Positions 29,480 through 40,234 of a stretch of 41,139 bases of DNA are shown in pieces. The position numbers and the translations under genes are program-made. Numbering within the stretch: position 1 is the first letter of the stretch; every line of letters begins with the position of its first letter. The notes under the pieces are model-generated. The model was given only the letters and a program-made list of their open reading frames with translations. It was not told the origin of the DNA and did no database searches. Source of the DNA: Pseudomonadota bacterium. Its GTDB lineage: Bacteria; Pseudomonadota; Gammaproteobacteria; Burkholderiales; UBA11063. The DNA lies in NCBI GenBank assembly GCA_030917485.1, contig JAUPUP010000011.1, positions 1 through 41,139 on the forward strand, written 5' to 3'.

Positions 29480-30106
29480 CTACCTATTTAATATACGCAA
29501 CGCTTCCTTGATCCCAAAACTGATATCAGTAATATCAAGCGGTAATTGCTGCATAATCTTAGCAGTTTCTTTATCATTATAGCCTAAGCTGCTTAAAGCA
29601 TCAACAATATCTGAGCGAACATTTATGCTCTTTATTCGATTTTGATTCAATAAATCATCACTGCCACTGCCAGTATCTCCAACAGCTAATTCATTACCTG
29701 CCTCAACTCGCAGCTTACCTTTTAATTCTAAAACCATACGTTCCGCCATTTTTTTACCAACTCCAGGCGTGCGGGATAAAGTAACAATATCGGCTTGCTC
29801 TACAGCACACTGTAATTGTTGAGGTGACAGAGTGGATAATAATGCTAAAGCAATTCGAGGACCAATCCCAGAAACCTTGAGTAATGTTCTAAAACAATCC
29901 CGACTAACTAAAGTTGTAAACCCAAATAAAGAATGCGCATCTTCACGAATCACTAAATGCGTATAAATAACTACCGCATCTTTATTTTGCGCTAGGCTGG
30001 CACAGTCTGGAATTGGCAAGTCTAACTCATAACCAACACCAGCCACATCAAGCAATAATTGTGGCGGTTTAACCAACAATATTTTACCGCAAAGCTGCCC
30101 AATCAT
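29480..30106 (-). CDS. ruvA: Holliday junction branch migration protein RuvA (start at MIGQLCGK, shorter than the listed ORF to 30178)
   Basis: MIGQLCGKILLVKPPQLLLDVAGVGYELDLP, HLVIREDAHSLFGF, GIGPRIALALLS, TPGVGKKMAERMVLELKGKL; SD-like AAGGAGT upstream of 30106. Confidence 0.96.
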   Translation of the reverse strand: MIGQLCGKILLVKPPQLLLDVAGVGYELDLPIPDCASLAQNKDAVVIYTHLVIREDAHSLFGFTTLVSRDCFRTLLKVSGIGPRIALALLSTLSPQQLQCAVEQADIVTLSRTPGVGKKMAERMVLELKGKLRVEAGNELAVGDTGSGSDDLLNQNRIKSINVRSDIVDALSSLGYNDKETAKIMQQLPLDITDISFGIKEALRILNR

Positions 30107-30167
30107 TACCCACTCCTTATTTCTTCTGTGTATTTCAATTAATTTTATATTATATATCATAAAAGAG

Positions 30168-31034
30168 TTAAAAAGCATGAACTACCGCACCTTTATAACT
30201 CTTATTAATAAAATTTCTTACCGATTCCGAATGAAGAGCTTCTGCCAACGCTTTCATTTTTGGTTCATTTATTTCATCTGGACGCACCACAACAATATTT
30301 ACATATGGGCTCTTTTTATCCTCAATAAATATTGCATCCTTAAGCGGATTCATATTGGCCACCAACGCATAATTAGAATTGATCACCGCCAAGCCAAGCT
30401 GGCTCGAAAATAATGTTCGCGGCAACATTGCCGGGTCTAATTCTTTGATTACTACCTCATACGGATTAGCCGTAATATCTTTTCGAGTTGGGTATTTTAC
30501 ACCATCTTTAATCTTAATAATTCCATTTGTTTGCAACAGCAATAATGCCCTGCCCTCATTGGTCGTGTCATTCGGTACTCCAAGCATTAACCCTTTAGGT
30601 AATTTAGCCACGTTTTTAGTGGCAACAAACTCGGCCAAGTTGGGATTTTTACTAGCATATAACCCCATCGGTTCTAATTGCACACCAACTAGCTCAACCA
30701 AATTAGTGCCATGTTCTTTATTAAACTGAGCCAAATAGGGGCGGTGTTGAAAAAAATTTGCATCTAATTGCTTTTGCTGCGTCAATAAATTAGGCTGCAC
30801 ATAATCGTTAAACTCTTTAATCTGCAAATCAATGCCACGCGCCTTTAACTGTGGTCTAACTTGTTTTAATATCTCTGCATGTGGCACTGATGATGCACCA
30901 ATAATAATTACTTCGTCAGCAAAAGCACTACCCAACCCCATAAAAATCAGACAACACATACCCAGACGCGCTAGCAACCCGACCACAAAACCAACCCTCA
31001 CTTTAAAATATACTCCTTGCCATTCAATTTTCAA
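30168..31034 (-). CDS. metQ: Methionine ABC transporter substrate-binding protein, NlpA/MetQ family
   Basis: FADEVIIIGASSVPHAEIL...LDANFFQHRPYLAQFN...VPNDTTNEGRALLLLQTNGIIKIKDG. Confidence 0.93.
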   Translation of the reverse strand: MKIEWQGVYFKVRVGFVVGLLARLGMCCLIFMGLGSAFADEVIIIGASSVPHAEILKQVRPQLKARGIDLQIKEFNDYVQPNLLTQQKQLDANFFQHRPYLAQFNKEHGTNLVELVGVQLEPMGLYASKNPNLAEFVATKNVAKLPKGLMLGVPNDTTNEGRALLLLQTNGIIKIKDGVKYPTRKDITANPYEVVIKELDPAMLPRTLFSSQLGLAVINSNYALVANMNPLKDAIFIEDKKSPYVNIVVVRPDEINEPKMKALAEALHSESVRNFINKSYKGAVVHAF

Positions 31035-31089
31035 TCCTTACCATTCAATGTTCAACACTTACAGTGCAATGTTATTTGTATCAAATACA

Positions 31090-31995
31090 TTAATCAATAA
31101 AATTATTAATCTGTTCACATGCTTGAGCAGGAGCCTGCATAGATATATTATGCCCACTGCCTTCAAATTTTACAATTGTCGAATGTGGAAACGTTTTTGC
31201 ATCTTTAATGGTTTGCCACGGAATCAACATTTTATCTTGAAGGGGCACTAAAAACAAATATTGCGCCACTGAATTTTTTGCCTCCTGCTTAGTTTCTGGA
31301 TCACTAGTCCAACTATTGAGAGCAAAAACTTGATTATTACTTATTTTGGTACTGATAAACAATTTATCATGCGCATCAAATAACCCACGTTTATAAAAAC
31401 TAAGATCTTTGGGGTGATAATCATACAGATTATTATCAAATACATAGTTTAATACATCGTTATAGGTACGTAAAGACCGGGCAGCCTCATTATCACTAAC
31501 GTTATCATGGTTAGGCTGGTTGTGCATAGTCAACGGCGCAATCAAAACTACTTTACCAATATTATCAGGATAGTCAAAACTAATCTGCTGCGCTACAGCA
31601 CCTCCCATAGACCATCCAATATACACCAGTTTTTTTACATGCAGAACTTTGCTTAACATAAACATATCATCCGCCATAGCTTTGATACTTTTATCTCCTG
31701 GGGTATGTTCATCAGTATTAATACCCCAATAATCTACCAAATAAACGGTATGATTTTGTGCTAAACAATCAACAAAATTTTTATTCCAAAAATTAGCAGT
31801 CGTAGCATACCCAGTTAACAAAAATACCGCATCACCGTGCCCAGACTGATAATAATGCAGCTTATGATTATTAACTCTTATATTATAGCTTAGCCAATTA
31901 ACTGCCGCATATACATTAGAAATAGTAAAACTAAGCGCCAAACCCAAACATAAAACAATTTTTTTCATATACTTCATATACTCTTTGTCTTTCAA
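31090..31995 (-). CDS. Exported alpha/beta hydrolase; true start probably M7 or M10
   Basis: Signal peptide (MKKIVLCLGLALSFTISNVYAA), nucleophile elbow GWSMGG, C-terminal GSGHN histidine. Confidence 0.88.
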   Translation of the reverse strand: MKDKEYMKYMKKIVLCLGLALSFTISNVYAAVNWLSYNIRVNNHKLHYYQSGHGDAVFLLTGYATTANFWNKNFVDCLAQNHTVYLVDYWGINTDEHTPGDKSIKAMADDMFMLSKVLHVKKLVYIGWSMGGAVAQQISFDYPDNIGKVVLIAPLTMHNQPNHDNVSDNEAARSLRTYNDVLNYVFDNNLYDYHPKDLSFYKRGLFDAHDKLFISTKISNNQVFALNSWTSDPETKQEAKNSVAQYLFLVPLQDKMLIPWQTIKDAKTFPHSTIVKFEGSGHNISMQAPAQACEQINNFID

Positions 31996-32039
31996 TTACG
32001 AATAGCAATAAAAGCTAATATAAGTTATAAGTTACTTCC

Positions 32040-32702
32040 TTATTTTTTCAATAGCGCTACCAGTCTATCGCCGAGAAATTGAATCATTTGAACAAGCACT
32101 ACCAACAATACTACAGTAATGATCATAATATCAGTTTGAAATCGTTGATAGCCATAACGAATCGCTAAATCCCCCAGCCCGCCTCCACCAATAGTACCAG
32201 CCATAGCAGTGTAAGAAACTAAGGTAATTGCAGTTACGGTAACACTCCCAATTATACTCGGCAGAATCTCCGGCAGCAAAATATGCCATATAATTTGCCA
32301 AGTTGTTGCTCCAATTGACTGCGCCATATTTATTACCCCGTTATCAATCTCTTGCAGAGAATTTTCTACTAATCTAGCAAAGAATGGAAACGCCCCGACA
32401 ATCAATGGTGGAATTACACCAGTAGCACCCAGTGAAGTTCCGACTAAAAGCGTGGTAAGAGGCATCATAACAATTAACAGTATGATAAATGGAGCTGAGC
32501 GTAGTATATTAACTATCAAAGATAAAACTCTATTAACAATTTTATTAGATAATAATCTACCATTACCCGTAAGATACAATATGACACCAACAGGTATGCC
32601 AATTATGGAACTAAACAACACTGAAACACCAAGCATAAACAGCGTATCTGTAGCTGCTTGCGTAATCTCTAGCCAATCTATATTTATAAACAACTGTGAC
32701 AC
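32040..32702 (-). CDS. metI: Methionine ABC transporter permease MetI
   Basis: MetI-type permease (FFARLVENSLQEIDNGVINMAQSIGATTWQIIWHILLPEILPSIIGSVTVTAITLVSYTAMAGTIGGGGLGDLAIRYGYQRF). Confidence 0.93.
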   Translation of the reverse strand: MSQLFINIDWLEITQAATDTLFMLGVSVLFSSIIGIPVGVILYLTGNGRLLSNKIVNRVLSLIVNILRSAPFIILLIVMMPLTTLLVGTSLGATGVIPPLIVGAFPFFARLVENSLQEIDNGVINMAQSIGATTWQIIWHILLPEILPSIIGSVTVTAITLVSYTAMAGTIGGGGLGDLAIRYGYQRFQTDIMIITVVLLVVLVQMIQFLGDRLVALLKK

Positions 32703-32978
32703 TTGCTAAACCCTTAACTCATGAACATTTTAACGAGTATTATATCACTTTCAAATACCCACTTAAGAATAAATTTCAGACTTTCTATAACTTTTTACAC
32801 CTACTTTACAACCTAATTTGGCATTTACAGTACAAAATTGAAAATCAGAAGAATAAAGGCTTAGATATTGGGGAGCAAAAATAAACCAATTTAGTTCACA
32901 TACAGCTATATCAATCATGATAAAATGTAGAGTAAAGCTGCTATAGAATGGTCTTGAGCTTGTTTAATTATTTTTTGG

Positions 32979-34202
32979 GTGACAATTACAAATATGCAAC
33001 ATTTAACAATAATTAATTTTCTAAGTCACGGATTAATTGATCTACCGTGGTGGGGGTACTTGGTTTTTACTTTTGGTGTAACTCACATTACAATTTTATC
33101 TGTTACAATATTCCTCCATCGGCATCAAGCACATAGAGCCCTCGACTTACACCCAATTTTAAGTCATTTCTTTAGATTCTGGCTATGGCTGACTACTGGC
33201 ATGGTAACTAAAGAATGGGCAGCAATTCACCGCAAGCATCATGCATTTTCGGACAAATCCGGCGACCCGCACTCACCCCATGTATTTGGTATAAAAAAAA
33301 TCCTGCTTGAGGGCGCTGAGTTATACAAACAAGAATCAAAAAACCTTGAAACACTAGAAAAGTACGGAAAAGGTACTCCAAACGACTGGGTGGAACGTAA
33401 TCTATACTCCAAACACAGCATCTTAGGTGTATTCATAATGCTTACCATCAACATTATTTTATTTGGAAGTATTGGAGTATCAATTTGGGCAATTCAAATG
33501 TTATGGATTCCAATAAATGCGGCAGGTATAATTAACGGCATAGGACATTATTGGGGATATAGAAATTTTCAGTGTATAGATAAGTCAAAAAATATTCTCC
33601 CCATAGGATTTTTTATCGGCGGAGAAGAGTTGCACAATAATCATCACACCTTTGCAACCAGCGCCAAACTATCTTATAAATGGTATGAATTTGACTTAGG
33701 TTGGATGTGGATTAGAATATTTTCTATGCTTGGCTTAGCCAAAGTTAAAAAAATCAGCCCTGTACTACAAGTGCGCAAAACCCCTAAACTGGCTCTGGAT
33801 ATTCAAAACTTGGATGCAATAATTTCCAACCGTTATAATCTAATGGCAGCTTACGCTGGTGAATTAAAACAAGATTGTAAAAACGAACTTGCCCGGTTAT
33901 CGCATAAGTTTCATAATCAATTCCATAGTCAAATCGGCTGGAATAAAATCAAACAACTACTTACCAAAGATTACGACACTTTAACTGCTGATGAAAAAAC
34001 CCTGATTGAACAAATTGTAAAAAACAGCCCTGTGATGAAAAAACTTTTTACCTTACGCAAACAATTAACTGCTATTTGGCAAAGGTCAAACTTATCACAT
34101 GAAGAATTACTGGCAAAATTACAAACTTGGTGTAAAAATGCTGAAAATAGCAATATTAAAAACCTGAAATTATTTTCTATGAAGCTAAGAGCAATTTATT
34201 AA
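32979..34202 (+). CDS. Fatty acid desaturase (delta-9 acyl desaturase type); start probably ATG 32994
   Basis: Histidine boxes HRHQAH, HRKHHAFSD, HNNHHT and several TM segments. Confidence 0.9.
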   Translation: MTITNMQHLTIINFLSHGLIDLPWWGYLVFTFGVTHITILSVTIFLHRHQAHRALDLHPILSHFFRFWLWLTTGMVTKEWAAIHRKHHAFSDKSGDPHSPHVFGIKKILLEGAELYKQESKNLETLEKYGKGTPNDWVERNLYSKHSILGVFIMLTINIILFGSIGVSIWAIQMLWIPINAAGIINGIGHYWGYRNFQCIDKSKNILPIGFFIGGEELHNNHHTFATSAKLSYKWYEFDLGWMWIRIFSMLGLAKVKKISPVLQVRKTPKLALDIQNLDAIISNRYNLMAAYAGELKQDCKNELARLSHKFHNQFHSQIGWNKIKQLLTKDYDTLTADEKTLIEQIVKNSPVMKKLFTLRKQLTAIWQRSNLSHEELLAKLQTWCKNAENSNIKNLKLFSMKLRAIY

Positions 34203-34222
34203 ACAATTATTTCAAGCAAATT

Positions 34223-35008
34223 TTAGTCAATATCATTCCGACGATGTACTTTAGTGCCAGCTTGAGCTGTAGGAAAAATTAAACTCTGGGCTAGGTTTAC
34301 ATGCGGCGGCAGATTTGCGATATAAATTACCAAGTCAGCAATATCATCCGCCGTTAGTGGATTCATGCCTGCATAAACATTATCGGCACGTTCCTTATCC
34401 CCCTTAAACCGTACCGTACTAAATTCGGTATTGACCATACCCGGCATTACTTCGCTGACTTTAATATTTTTTTCGATACATTCCTCACGTAAAGAATTAG
34501 AGAATGCATGCACCGCCGCTTTAGTAGCACAATACACAGACGCATTAGCATAATGTACAACCCCAGCAACTGAGCCTAAATTAATTATATGCCCGCTTAA
34601 CCTTTGGCACATAATTTCTAAGACAGCTTTAGTCATATAAAACATACCAGCCACATTAGTATTCAACATAGATTCCCAGTCATCACAATTGCTTTCAAGT
34701 GTAGGACACAATCCCAAAGCTAAGCCAGCATTATTTAGCAAAATATCAATTTGTTGAAACTGAACTGGAATTTGAGTAAAAAATTGTTCAATCTGGGATC
34801 TATTTTGCACATCAAATACCGCACTAAATACTTCTACGCCAAATTTTTCCACCAGCTCAGTTTTTAACTGAGCTAATTCAGATGCACGCCGTGCGGTTAT
34901 GATTAGTTTAGCGCCGTGAGCAGCAAACGCCATGCTGCATGCTCTGCCAATCCCGCTACTTGCCCCAGTAATCAGTACCGTTTTATCTTTTAATCTGTTT
35001 TTGTTCAT
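34223..35008 (-). CDS. SDR-family NAD(P)-dependent oxidoreductase (YdfG-like)
   Basis: TGASSGIGRA, NNAGLALG, YCATKAAVHAFSNSLREE. Confidence 0.92.
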   Translation of the reverse strand: MNKNRLKDKTVLITGASSGIGRACSMAFAAHGAKLIITARRASELAQLKTELVEKFGVEVFSAVFDVQNRSQIEQFFTQIPVQFQQIDILLNNAGLALGLCPTLESNCDDWESMLNTNVAGMFYMTKAVLEIMCQRLSGHIINLGSVAGVVHYANASVYCATKAAVHAFSNSLREECIEKNIKVSEVMPGMVNTEFSTVRFKGDKERADNVYAGMNPLTADDIADLVIYIANLPPHVNLAQSLIFPTAQAGTKVHRRNDID

Positions 35009-35224
35009 TCACAATCCTTAAAAAATTAAGCTTACTATTAGTCACAAAACTTAGTATTTAATCCCCACAAATTACACGTGAGTGATCGGGAGCTAAAATT
35101 TATAGCTATCCATGATTGTACATAAAAATTAGACCATGCTCTAGAATTAATTGCTCAAATAATTTATTTATTGTTATGTTATAATCCAACACCGTATATT
35201 AATTAACATTTATATGAGGTAGAT

Positions 35225-37477
35225 ATGTTCTCACGCGGTTACTTTGACAAAAAATATTTCAGTGAATTACTCGACATGCTGAGCAGTCGCTACCTAATTA
35301 ATGATATTTTAGCTGGACTTGCAGTTGCCTTAGTGGCTATTCCATTATCTCTCGCAATTGCGATGGCATCTTCAGTACCGCCTGGGATAGCTTTAATTTC
35401 ATCAGTTGTCGGCGGATTTATAGCGGCAATCTTCGGCGGCACAACATTAGCAATCACCGGACCTGCGGTAGCTATGTCGATTTTAATTTCTCAATGTATA
35501 TCAAGCTATGGAATAATCAGTTTATTATTCATGGGGGTAATCTGTGGCCTTCTACAGATCCTTTTTGGGGTATTTAAACTCGGCAGATTTACCAAATTAA
35601 TTCCAACGCCAGTTGTATCAGCGTTTATCACAGCAATCGGTTTTATTATCATTATTGGTGAATTACCCAAAGCGCTCCAGTTGCCTAATCTGCAACATAG
35701 CAGCTTTATTTATGTAATTACCCACATTAATCATTATATTCAACAAATAGAACTCCATCCGCTCCTTATAACCTTATTTACCATAGTTCTAATTTTCAGT
35801 TTACCGCGGATAATTCCAATTTCAATTGCCTTATTGCTGGCGGTTGTTATTCCAACCTGCATGGTACAGATATTTGATATATCTCACATAAATTTATTTA
35901 TAAACAGTATGCCACCACTTCCAACCAGCTTACCAAATAATATCACATTGTTTAATCTATCCACAATTAATCATTTAACTGACTTGTATCATTTATTAGT
36001 CAGCAGCCTAGCTGTATTCTTCATTGCATCCTTAGAAACTTTACTATCATCTAATGCTGTAGACAATCTGGTTATTAAAAAATTACACAATCCCAACCAA
36101 GAATTAATTGGGCAAGGAATTGCTAATATCAGCGTGGCGCTTTTAGGCGGGATTCCAGTAACTGGAGTAATTTTGCGTTCATCAATAAATATTGCAGCAG
36201 GCGCCAAAACCCGTCGTTCAGGAATAGTTCATTCAATAATGATAGTGGCGCTAGTCTACTTTTTTCCTAAATTCATTCAACTGATACCAATATCGGTACT
36301 CGCCTCAATTTTAATAGTTGCTGGGCTAAAAATGCTCAATCTTAAAGAAATTACTCGCTACTGGAAAAAAGACAAGACTGATTTATTGGTTTATTTAATC
36401 ACGTTTTTTTCTATTATCAGCTCTGATTTAATTGATGGAATACAGGTGGGTTTAATTGTAGCCTTGATTATTTCAGCAATCCAACTACTATCCACCAAAA
36501 GTAGCGCTCAAATCTGGTCAAACAATGCAGTTATTCGGGTTAGTTTAAGCGGTAATATGTCATTCTGGTCATTTGAAACCCTCAATCGAATTCAGGACCG
36601 GGTACTGGTTGAACAATCAGAGATTAAATTTGTAGTGTTTGAATTTAAAGAGATACAGGGCATTGATAATACTGGCGCCAGAGATTTAATTGAAACTGCA
36701 GCACTGCTCCAAAACAACCAAATAAAAGTAATTTTTCATGGACTATCTGAAGATCAAAAGCAAATCATTAATAATATGACTCTTGAAGAACAGCCACCAT
36801 ACGTTTTAACCATTACCGAGAATGACATAAAGGTACTTCTGGAGCAAGACGGAATTACTCATCAAGCAACTGATATTTTACGGCATGGAATATCAAAATT
36901 CTCAGAACGTTTTACTCAAGATCATAAATTACTAATGGAAACATTGGCTCAAGGACAAAAACCCCACACAATCTTAATTACCTGTTCTGATAGCCGTCTT
37001 GATCCCAATGCATTTTTTTCAAGCTCCTTAGGTGAATTATTCATTGTAAGAAACGTTGGTAATGTAATTCCTCGCTATAACCCAAATAACAAATATAGTG
37101 AAGGAGCAGCTATAGAATTTGCACTAGGGGCTCTGGGTATACAAAACATTGTAATTTGTGCACATACGGAGTGTGGCGCAATTAAAGCTTCAATTCAGGA
37201 GTTTAATAAGCACGCTATATCTGGACTAGATAATTGGTTGCAAATAATTAAAGATGGTTACCATGGTCACCCTCCTGCAACGGCAGATGACGGTTGCCGT
37301 ATAAATTTACTCAACCAAGTTAATCATTTAAAAACTTACCCTATTGTTATAGAGCTGTTAGAAGAAAAAAAACTCACAATCTCGGCGTGGATTTATGATG
37401 TGCATTCAGCAACAATTCTCGAATGGGATGAGCAACAGCAGAGTTTTATTTCCGCTAGTTCTAAAAATATGGGATAA
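35225..37477 (+). CDS. SulP-family anion permease + STAS + beta-carbonic anhydrase fusion
   Basis: SulP N-terminus (LAGLAVALVAIPLSLAIAMASSVPPGIALISSVVGGFIAAIFGGTTLAITGPAVAM), STAS (VVFEFKEIQGIDNTGARDLIE), C-terminal beta-CA (ILITCSDSRLDPN...LFIVRNVGNVIP...IVICAHTECGAIKA). Confidence 0.95.
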   Translation: MFSRGYFDKKYFSELLDMLSSRYLINDILAGLAVALVAIPLSLAIAMASSVPPGIALISSVVGGFIAAIFGGTTLAITGPAVAMSILISQCISSYGIISLLFMGVICGLLQILFGVFKLGRFTKLIPTPVVSAFITAIGFIIIIGELPKALQLPNLQHSSFIYVITHINHYIQQIELHPLLITLFTIVLIFSLPRIIPISIALLLAVVIPTCMVQIFDISHINLFINSMPPLPTSLPNNITLFNLSTINHLTDLYHLLVSSLAVFFIASLETLLSSNAVDNLVIKKLHNPNQELIGQGIANISVALLGGIPVTGVILRSSINIAAGAKTRRSGIVHSIMIVALVYFFPKFIQLIPISVLASILIVAGLKMLNLKEITRYWKKDKTDLLVYLITFFSIISSDLIDGIQVGLIVALIISAIQLLSTKSSAQIWSNNAVIRVSLSGNMSFWSFETLNRIQDRVLVEQSEIKFVVFEFKEIQGIDNTGARDLIETAALLQNNQIKVIFHGLSEDQKQIINNMTLEEQPPYVLTITENDIKVLLEQDGITHQATDILRHGISKFSERFTQDHKLLMETLAQGQKPHTILITCSDSRLDPNAFFSSSLGELFIVRNVGNVIPRYNPNNKYSEGAAIEFALGALGIQNIVICAHTECGAIKASIQEFNKHAISGLDNWLQIIKDGYHGHPPATADDGCRINLLNQVNHLKTYPIVIELLEEKKLTISAWIYDVHSATILEWDEQQQSFISASSKNMG

Positions 37478-37490
37478 TTACACAATTTTA

Positions 37491-37668
37491 GAGCCTGTTT
37501 GACAACTTTAAGCGTTATGGCTTGCTAACGAAGTTAAAAAAGTAGTAATTGAAATAGAATTTCATGAAATTTTTGAGTAATAGTTACTCTATTACGAATA
37601 AAATTTTGTGGAATTATATTCAATCTAATACTTTTCGTAATAGACTGGAAGTTTTCAAACCGGGTCTT
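37491..37668. repeat. Long imperfect inverted repeat (~180 bp), MITE-like
   Basis: Ends gagcctgtttgacaact / agttttcaaaccgggtc are near-complementary; inner arms attgaaatagaatttcatgaaattttt... / ...aaaattttgtggaattatattcaat pair; apex GTAATAG-ttact-CTATTAC. Confidence 0.7.
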
Positions 37669-37703
37669 ATAATGAATGTTATAAATATTTTAGATAGAGG
37701 AAC

Positions 37704-38939
37704 TTGATTATGCAAAAAATTAAAGTAACTAACCCTGTAGTAGAATTAGATGGTGATGAAATGACCAGAATTATCTGGAAATTCATTAAAGAAAAACTGA
37801 TTTTACCCTATCTGAATATTGACATTAAATACTATGACTTAGGAATTGAGTCGCGAGATAAAACCGCAGACCAAGTAACTATTGATGCAGCAAATGCAAT
37901 TAAACAATATAATGTGGGAATAAAATGCGCCACTATCACGCCAGATGAAGCACGAGTTAAAGAATTCAATTTACACAAAATGTGGAAATCCCCCAACGGC
38001 ACAATTAGAAACATTCTTGATGGTACTGTATTTAGGGAGCCTATTGTATGTAAAAACGTTCCACGTTTAGTTCCAAACTGGACGCACCCAATTATAATAG
38101 GGCGACATGCCCATGCTGACCAATATAAAGCAATTGACTTTGTAACCAAAGGTAGCGGTAAACTAACTATCACTTTTACTTCAGATAGCGACGTTAAAGC
38201 ATCACAAACGCATGAAGTCTTCAATTATAGTGGTGATGGCGTAGCTATGGCAATGTACAATACCGATGAATCAATTCGTGGTTTTGCCAGAGCATCATTT
38301 AATATGGCATTATCTAAAAAGTGGCCGTTGTATTTATCCACAAAAAACACTATTCTTAAACAATATGACGGACGGTTTAAAGATATTTTTCAAGAAATTT
38401 ATCTAACTGAGTTTAAAGATAAATTTACTGAGGTCGGAATTACTTATGAGCACCGCCTAATAGATGATATGGTAGCCTCAGCCCTAAAATGGCATGGTAA
38501 TTTTGTATGGGCATGTAAAAACTATGATGGTGATGTCCAATCTGATACTGTGGCTCAAGGATTTGGTTCATTGGGATTGATGACTTCGGTATTAATTACT
38601 CCGGATGGTAAAACGATGGAAGCAGAGGCTGCGCATGGCACTGTTACGCGCCACTACCGAGAGCATCAGCAAGGCAAAAAAACCTCAACTAATCCAATTG
38701 CCTCTATTTTTGCCTGGACGCGTGGTTTAGCGCATCGTGGTAAACTAGACAATAACCAGGAATTAATTAAGTTTTGTCAAACCTTGGAAGAGGTATGTGT
38801 TGCAACAGTGGAATCTGGAAAAATGACTAAGGATTTAGCCGTATGCGTTCACGGCAGTAAGGTTACTGAAGGCGATTATTTACCCACCGAAGAATTTTTA
38901 GAGGCGATTAATTCTAATTTAAAAGCCAAGCTACAATAA
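37704..38939 (+). CDS. icd: NADP-dependent isocitrate dehydrogenase
   Basis: [91 protein letters not shown]. Confidence 0.96.
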   Translation: MIMQKIKVTNPVVELDGDEMTRIIWKFIKEKLILPYLNIDIKYYDLGIESRDKTADQVTIDAANAIKQYNVGIKCATITPDEARVKEFNLHKMWKSPNGTIRNILDGTVFREPIVCKNVPRLVPNWTHPIIIGRHAHADQYKAIDFVTKGSGKLTITFTSDSDVKASQTHEVFNYSGDGVAMAMYNTDESIRGFARASFNMALSKKWPLYLSTKNTILKQYDGRFKDIFQEIYLTEFKDKFTEVGITYEHRLIDDMVASALKWHGNFVWACKNYDGDVQSDTVAQGFGSLGLMTSVLITPDGKTMEAEAAHGTVTRHYREHQQGKKTSTNPIASIFAWTRGLAHRGKLDNNQELIKFCQTLEEVCVATVESGKMTKDLAVCVHGSKVTEGDYLPTEEFLEAINSNLKAKLQ

Positions 38940-39010
38940 CGGCAAACATTCTTATTCCAAATATTGCTCATGATTGACTATATAGTTTTATATCAGGAGC
39001 AATATTTGTA

Positions 39011-40234
39011 CTACTGCACTTGTTGTTGAGCGTTATTGCGCCATTCCAAATGTTCATTCATTTTGGCAAACTTCAATGAACACAAATATAGTATAACTCC
39101 TATGATAGCGGTGAATATTGCATAGGACGCTAAAGAGTAATCAAACCAACCACAAACTTTATTATATATTTCTAAAGCTCCCGACAGGTAAATAGAATTT
39201 AACACGCTAAACGCTGATGAAGAGAGGCTGCTTGACTGTCCAGTGCTCATTATTGAGATACGAACAATTACTCCATTACATAGCCCAAAGCCAAGTGCAT
39301 AAGTACACATTCCAATAATAAATAATATTACATTAAAATGGCACAATGCAGCAAATAAAACCCCAAGCAACGATATAGTTCCGGCATATTTAATAATATT
39401 CTTGAAACTGACCTTACCGGATATTTTTTGGACTAATATATTACTAGTTATAAACCCACCAAACATTATTGATTGATAAATGATATACTGTGCGTAAGTT
39501 CCATGCATTTTATTAATTATTATAGTAGGTGATAAACCTATCCAGGCAATAATCGGCAGAATTGCAATACCGTTAGTCAAAATTCCAAACATGAAAGTTT
39601 TATGAGTAAAAATTATTTTATATGTTTTAATGATCTGACGTATATCAATCGTTTTTTGCGTAATTTTGCTTTCCGGCATATGCTTATATAATCCAGTTAA
39701 AGAGATAACCCCAAGCACTCCTGAGACAATAAATACAAACTCCCAACGACTAATAGCGGTGATACCACTGCCTACTACCGGACCAATTAGTGGTGCAAAA
39801 ATTGCGATATTAGTTAAAAGAGAGGTAAGTTTTACCGCCTCAGTATCATTAAAATACTCATGAATCATCGCATAGCCAATAAATATAAAACACATGCCCA
39901 TACCCTGAAAGAAGCGGGCAGCTAAAAACTGATTAATTGAAGTGGCAAATGGAATAAATAGTGTTGCAACTAAAAATCCAATGTTACCAACTAACATGAC
40001 TCTTCGTTTACCAATTCGGTCAACCAAAGGGCCTAAAAATATCGGCAATATTCCCCCGCCCAGTACAAATAAGCTCAGCGACAAAGAAACGCTGCTTAGT
40101 GGAGCATGAAATTGATTAATCACCTGCAGCATAGCCGGCATAATCATATCGTTAGATAAATAGCAGTCTAATTCATATAGAACAAAAAAGATAGCAAAAA
40201 GATGGAGTTGTTTTTTTGAGGTAATTGATTGCAT
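39011..40234 (-). CDS. MFS transporter, Bcr/CflA-like multidrug efflux type
   Basis: 12-TM-like hydrophobicity; YLSNDMIMPAMLQVINQF, LGPLVDRIGKRRVMLVGN, RFFQGMGMCFIFIGYAMIHEYF. Confidence 0.88.
   Translation of the reverse strand: MQSITSKKQLHLFAIFFVLYELDCYLSNDMIMPAMLQVINQFHAPLSSVSLSLSLFVLGGGILPIFLGPLVDRIGKRRVMLVGNIGFLVATLFIPFATSINQFLAARFFQGMGMCFIFIGYAMIHEYFNDTEAVKLTSLLTNIAIFAPLIGPVVGSGITAISRWEFVFIVSGVLGVISLTGLYKHMPESKITQKTIDIRQIIKTYKIIFTHKTFMFGILTNGIAILPIIAWIGLSPTIIINKMHGTYAQYIIYQSIMFGGFITSNILVQKISGKVSFKNIIKYAGTISLLGVLFAALCHFNVILFIIGMCTYALGFGLCNGVIVRISIMSTGQSSSLSSSAFSVLNSIYLSGALEIYNKVCGWFDYSLASYAIFTAIIGVILYLCSLKFAKMNEHLEWRNNAQQQVQ

Noticed and set aside
30379-31251. Plus-strand ORFs 30379-30729 and 30832-31251
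   Set aside because: Antisense to metQ and the hydrolase, which have clear family motifs.
37832-38224. Minus-strand 130-aa ORF in icd
   Set aside because: Antisense to the conserved icd gene.
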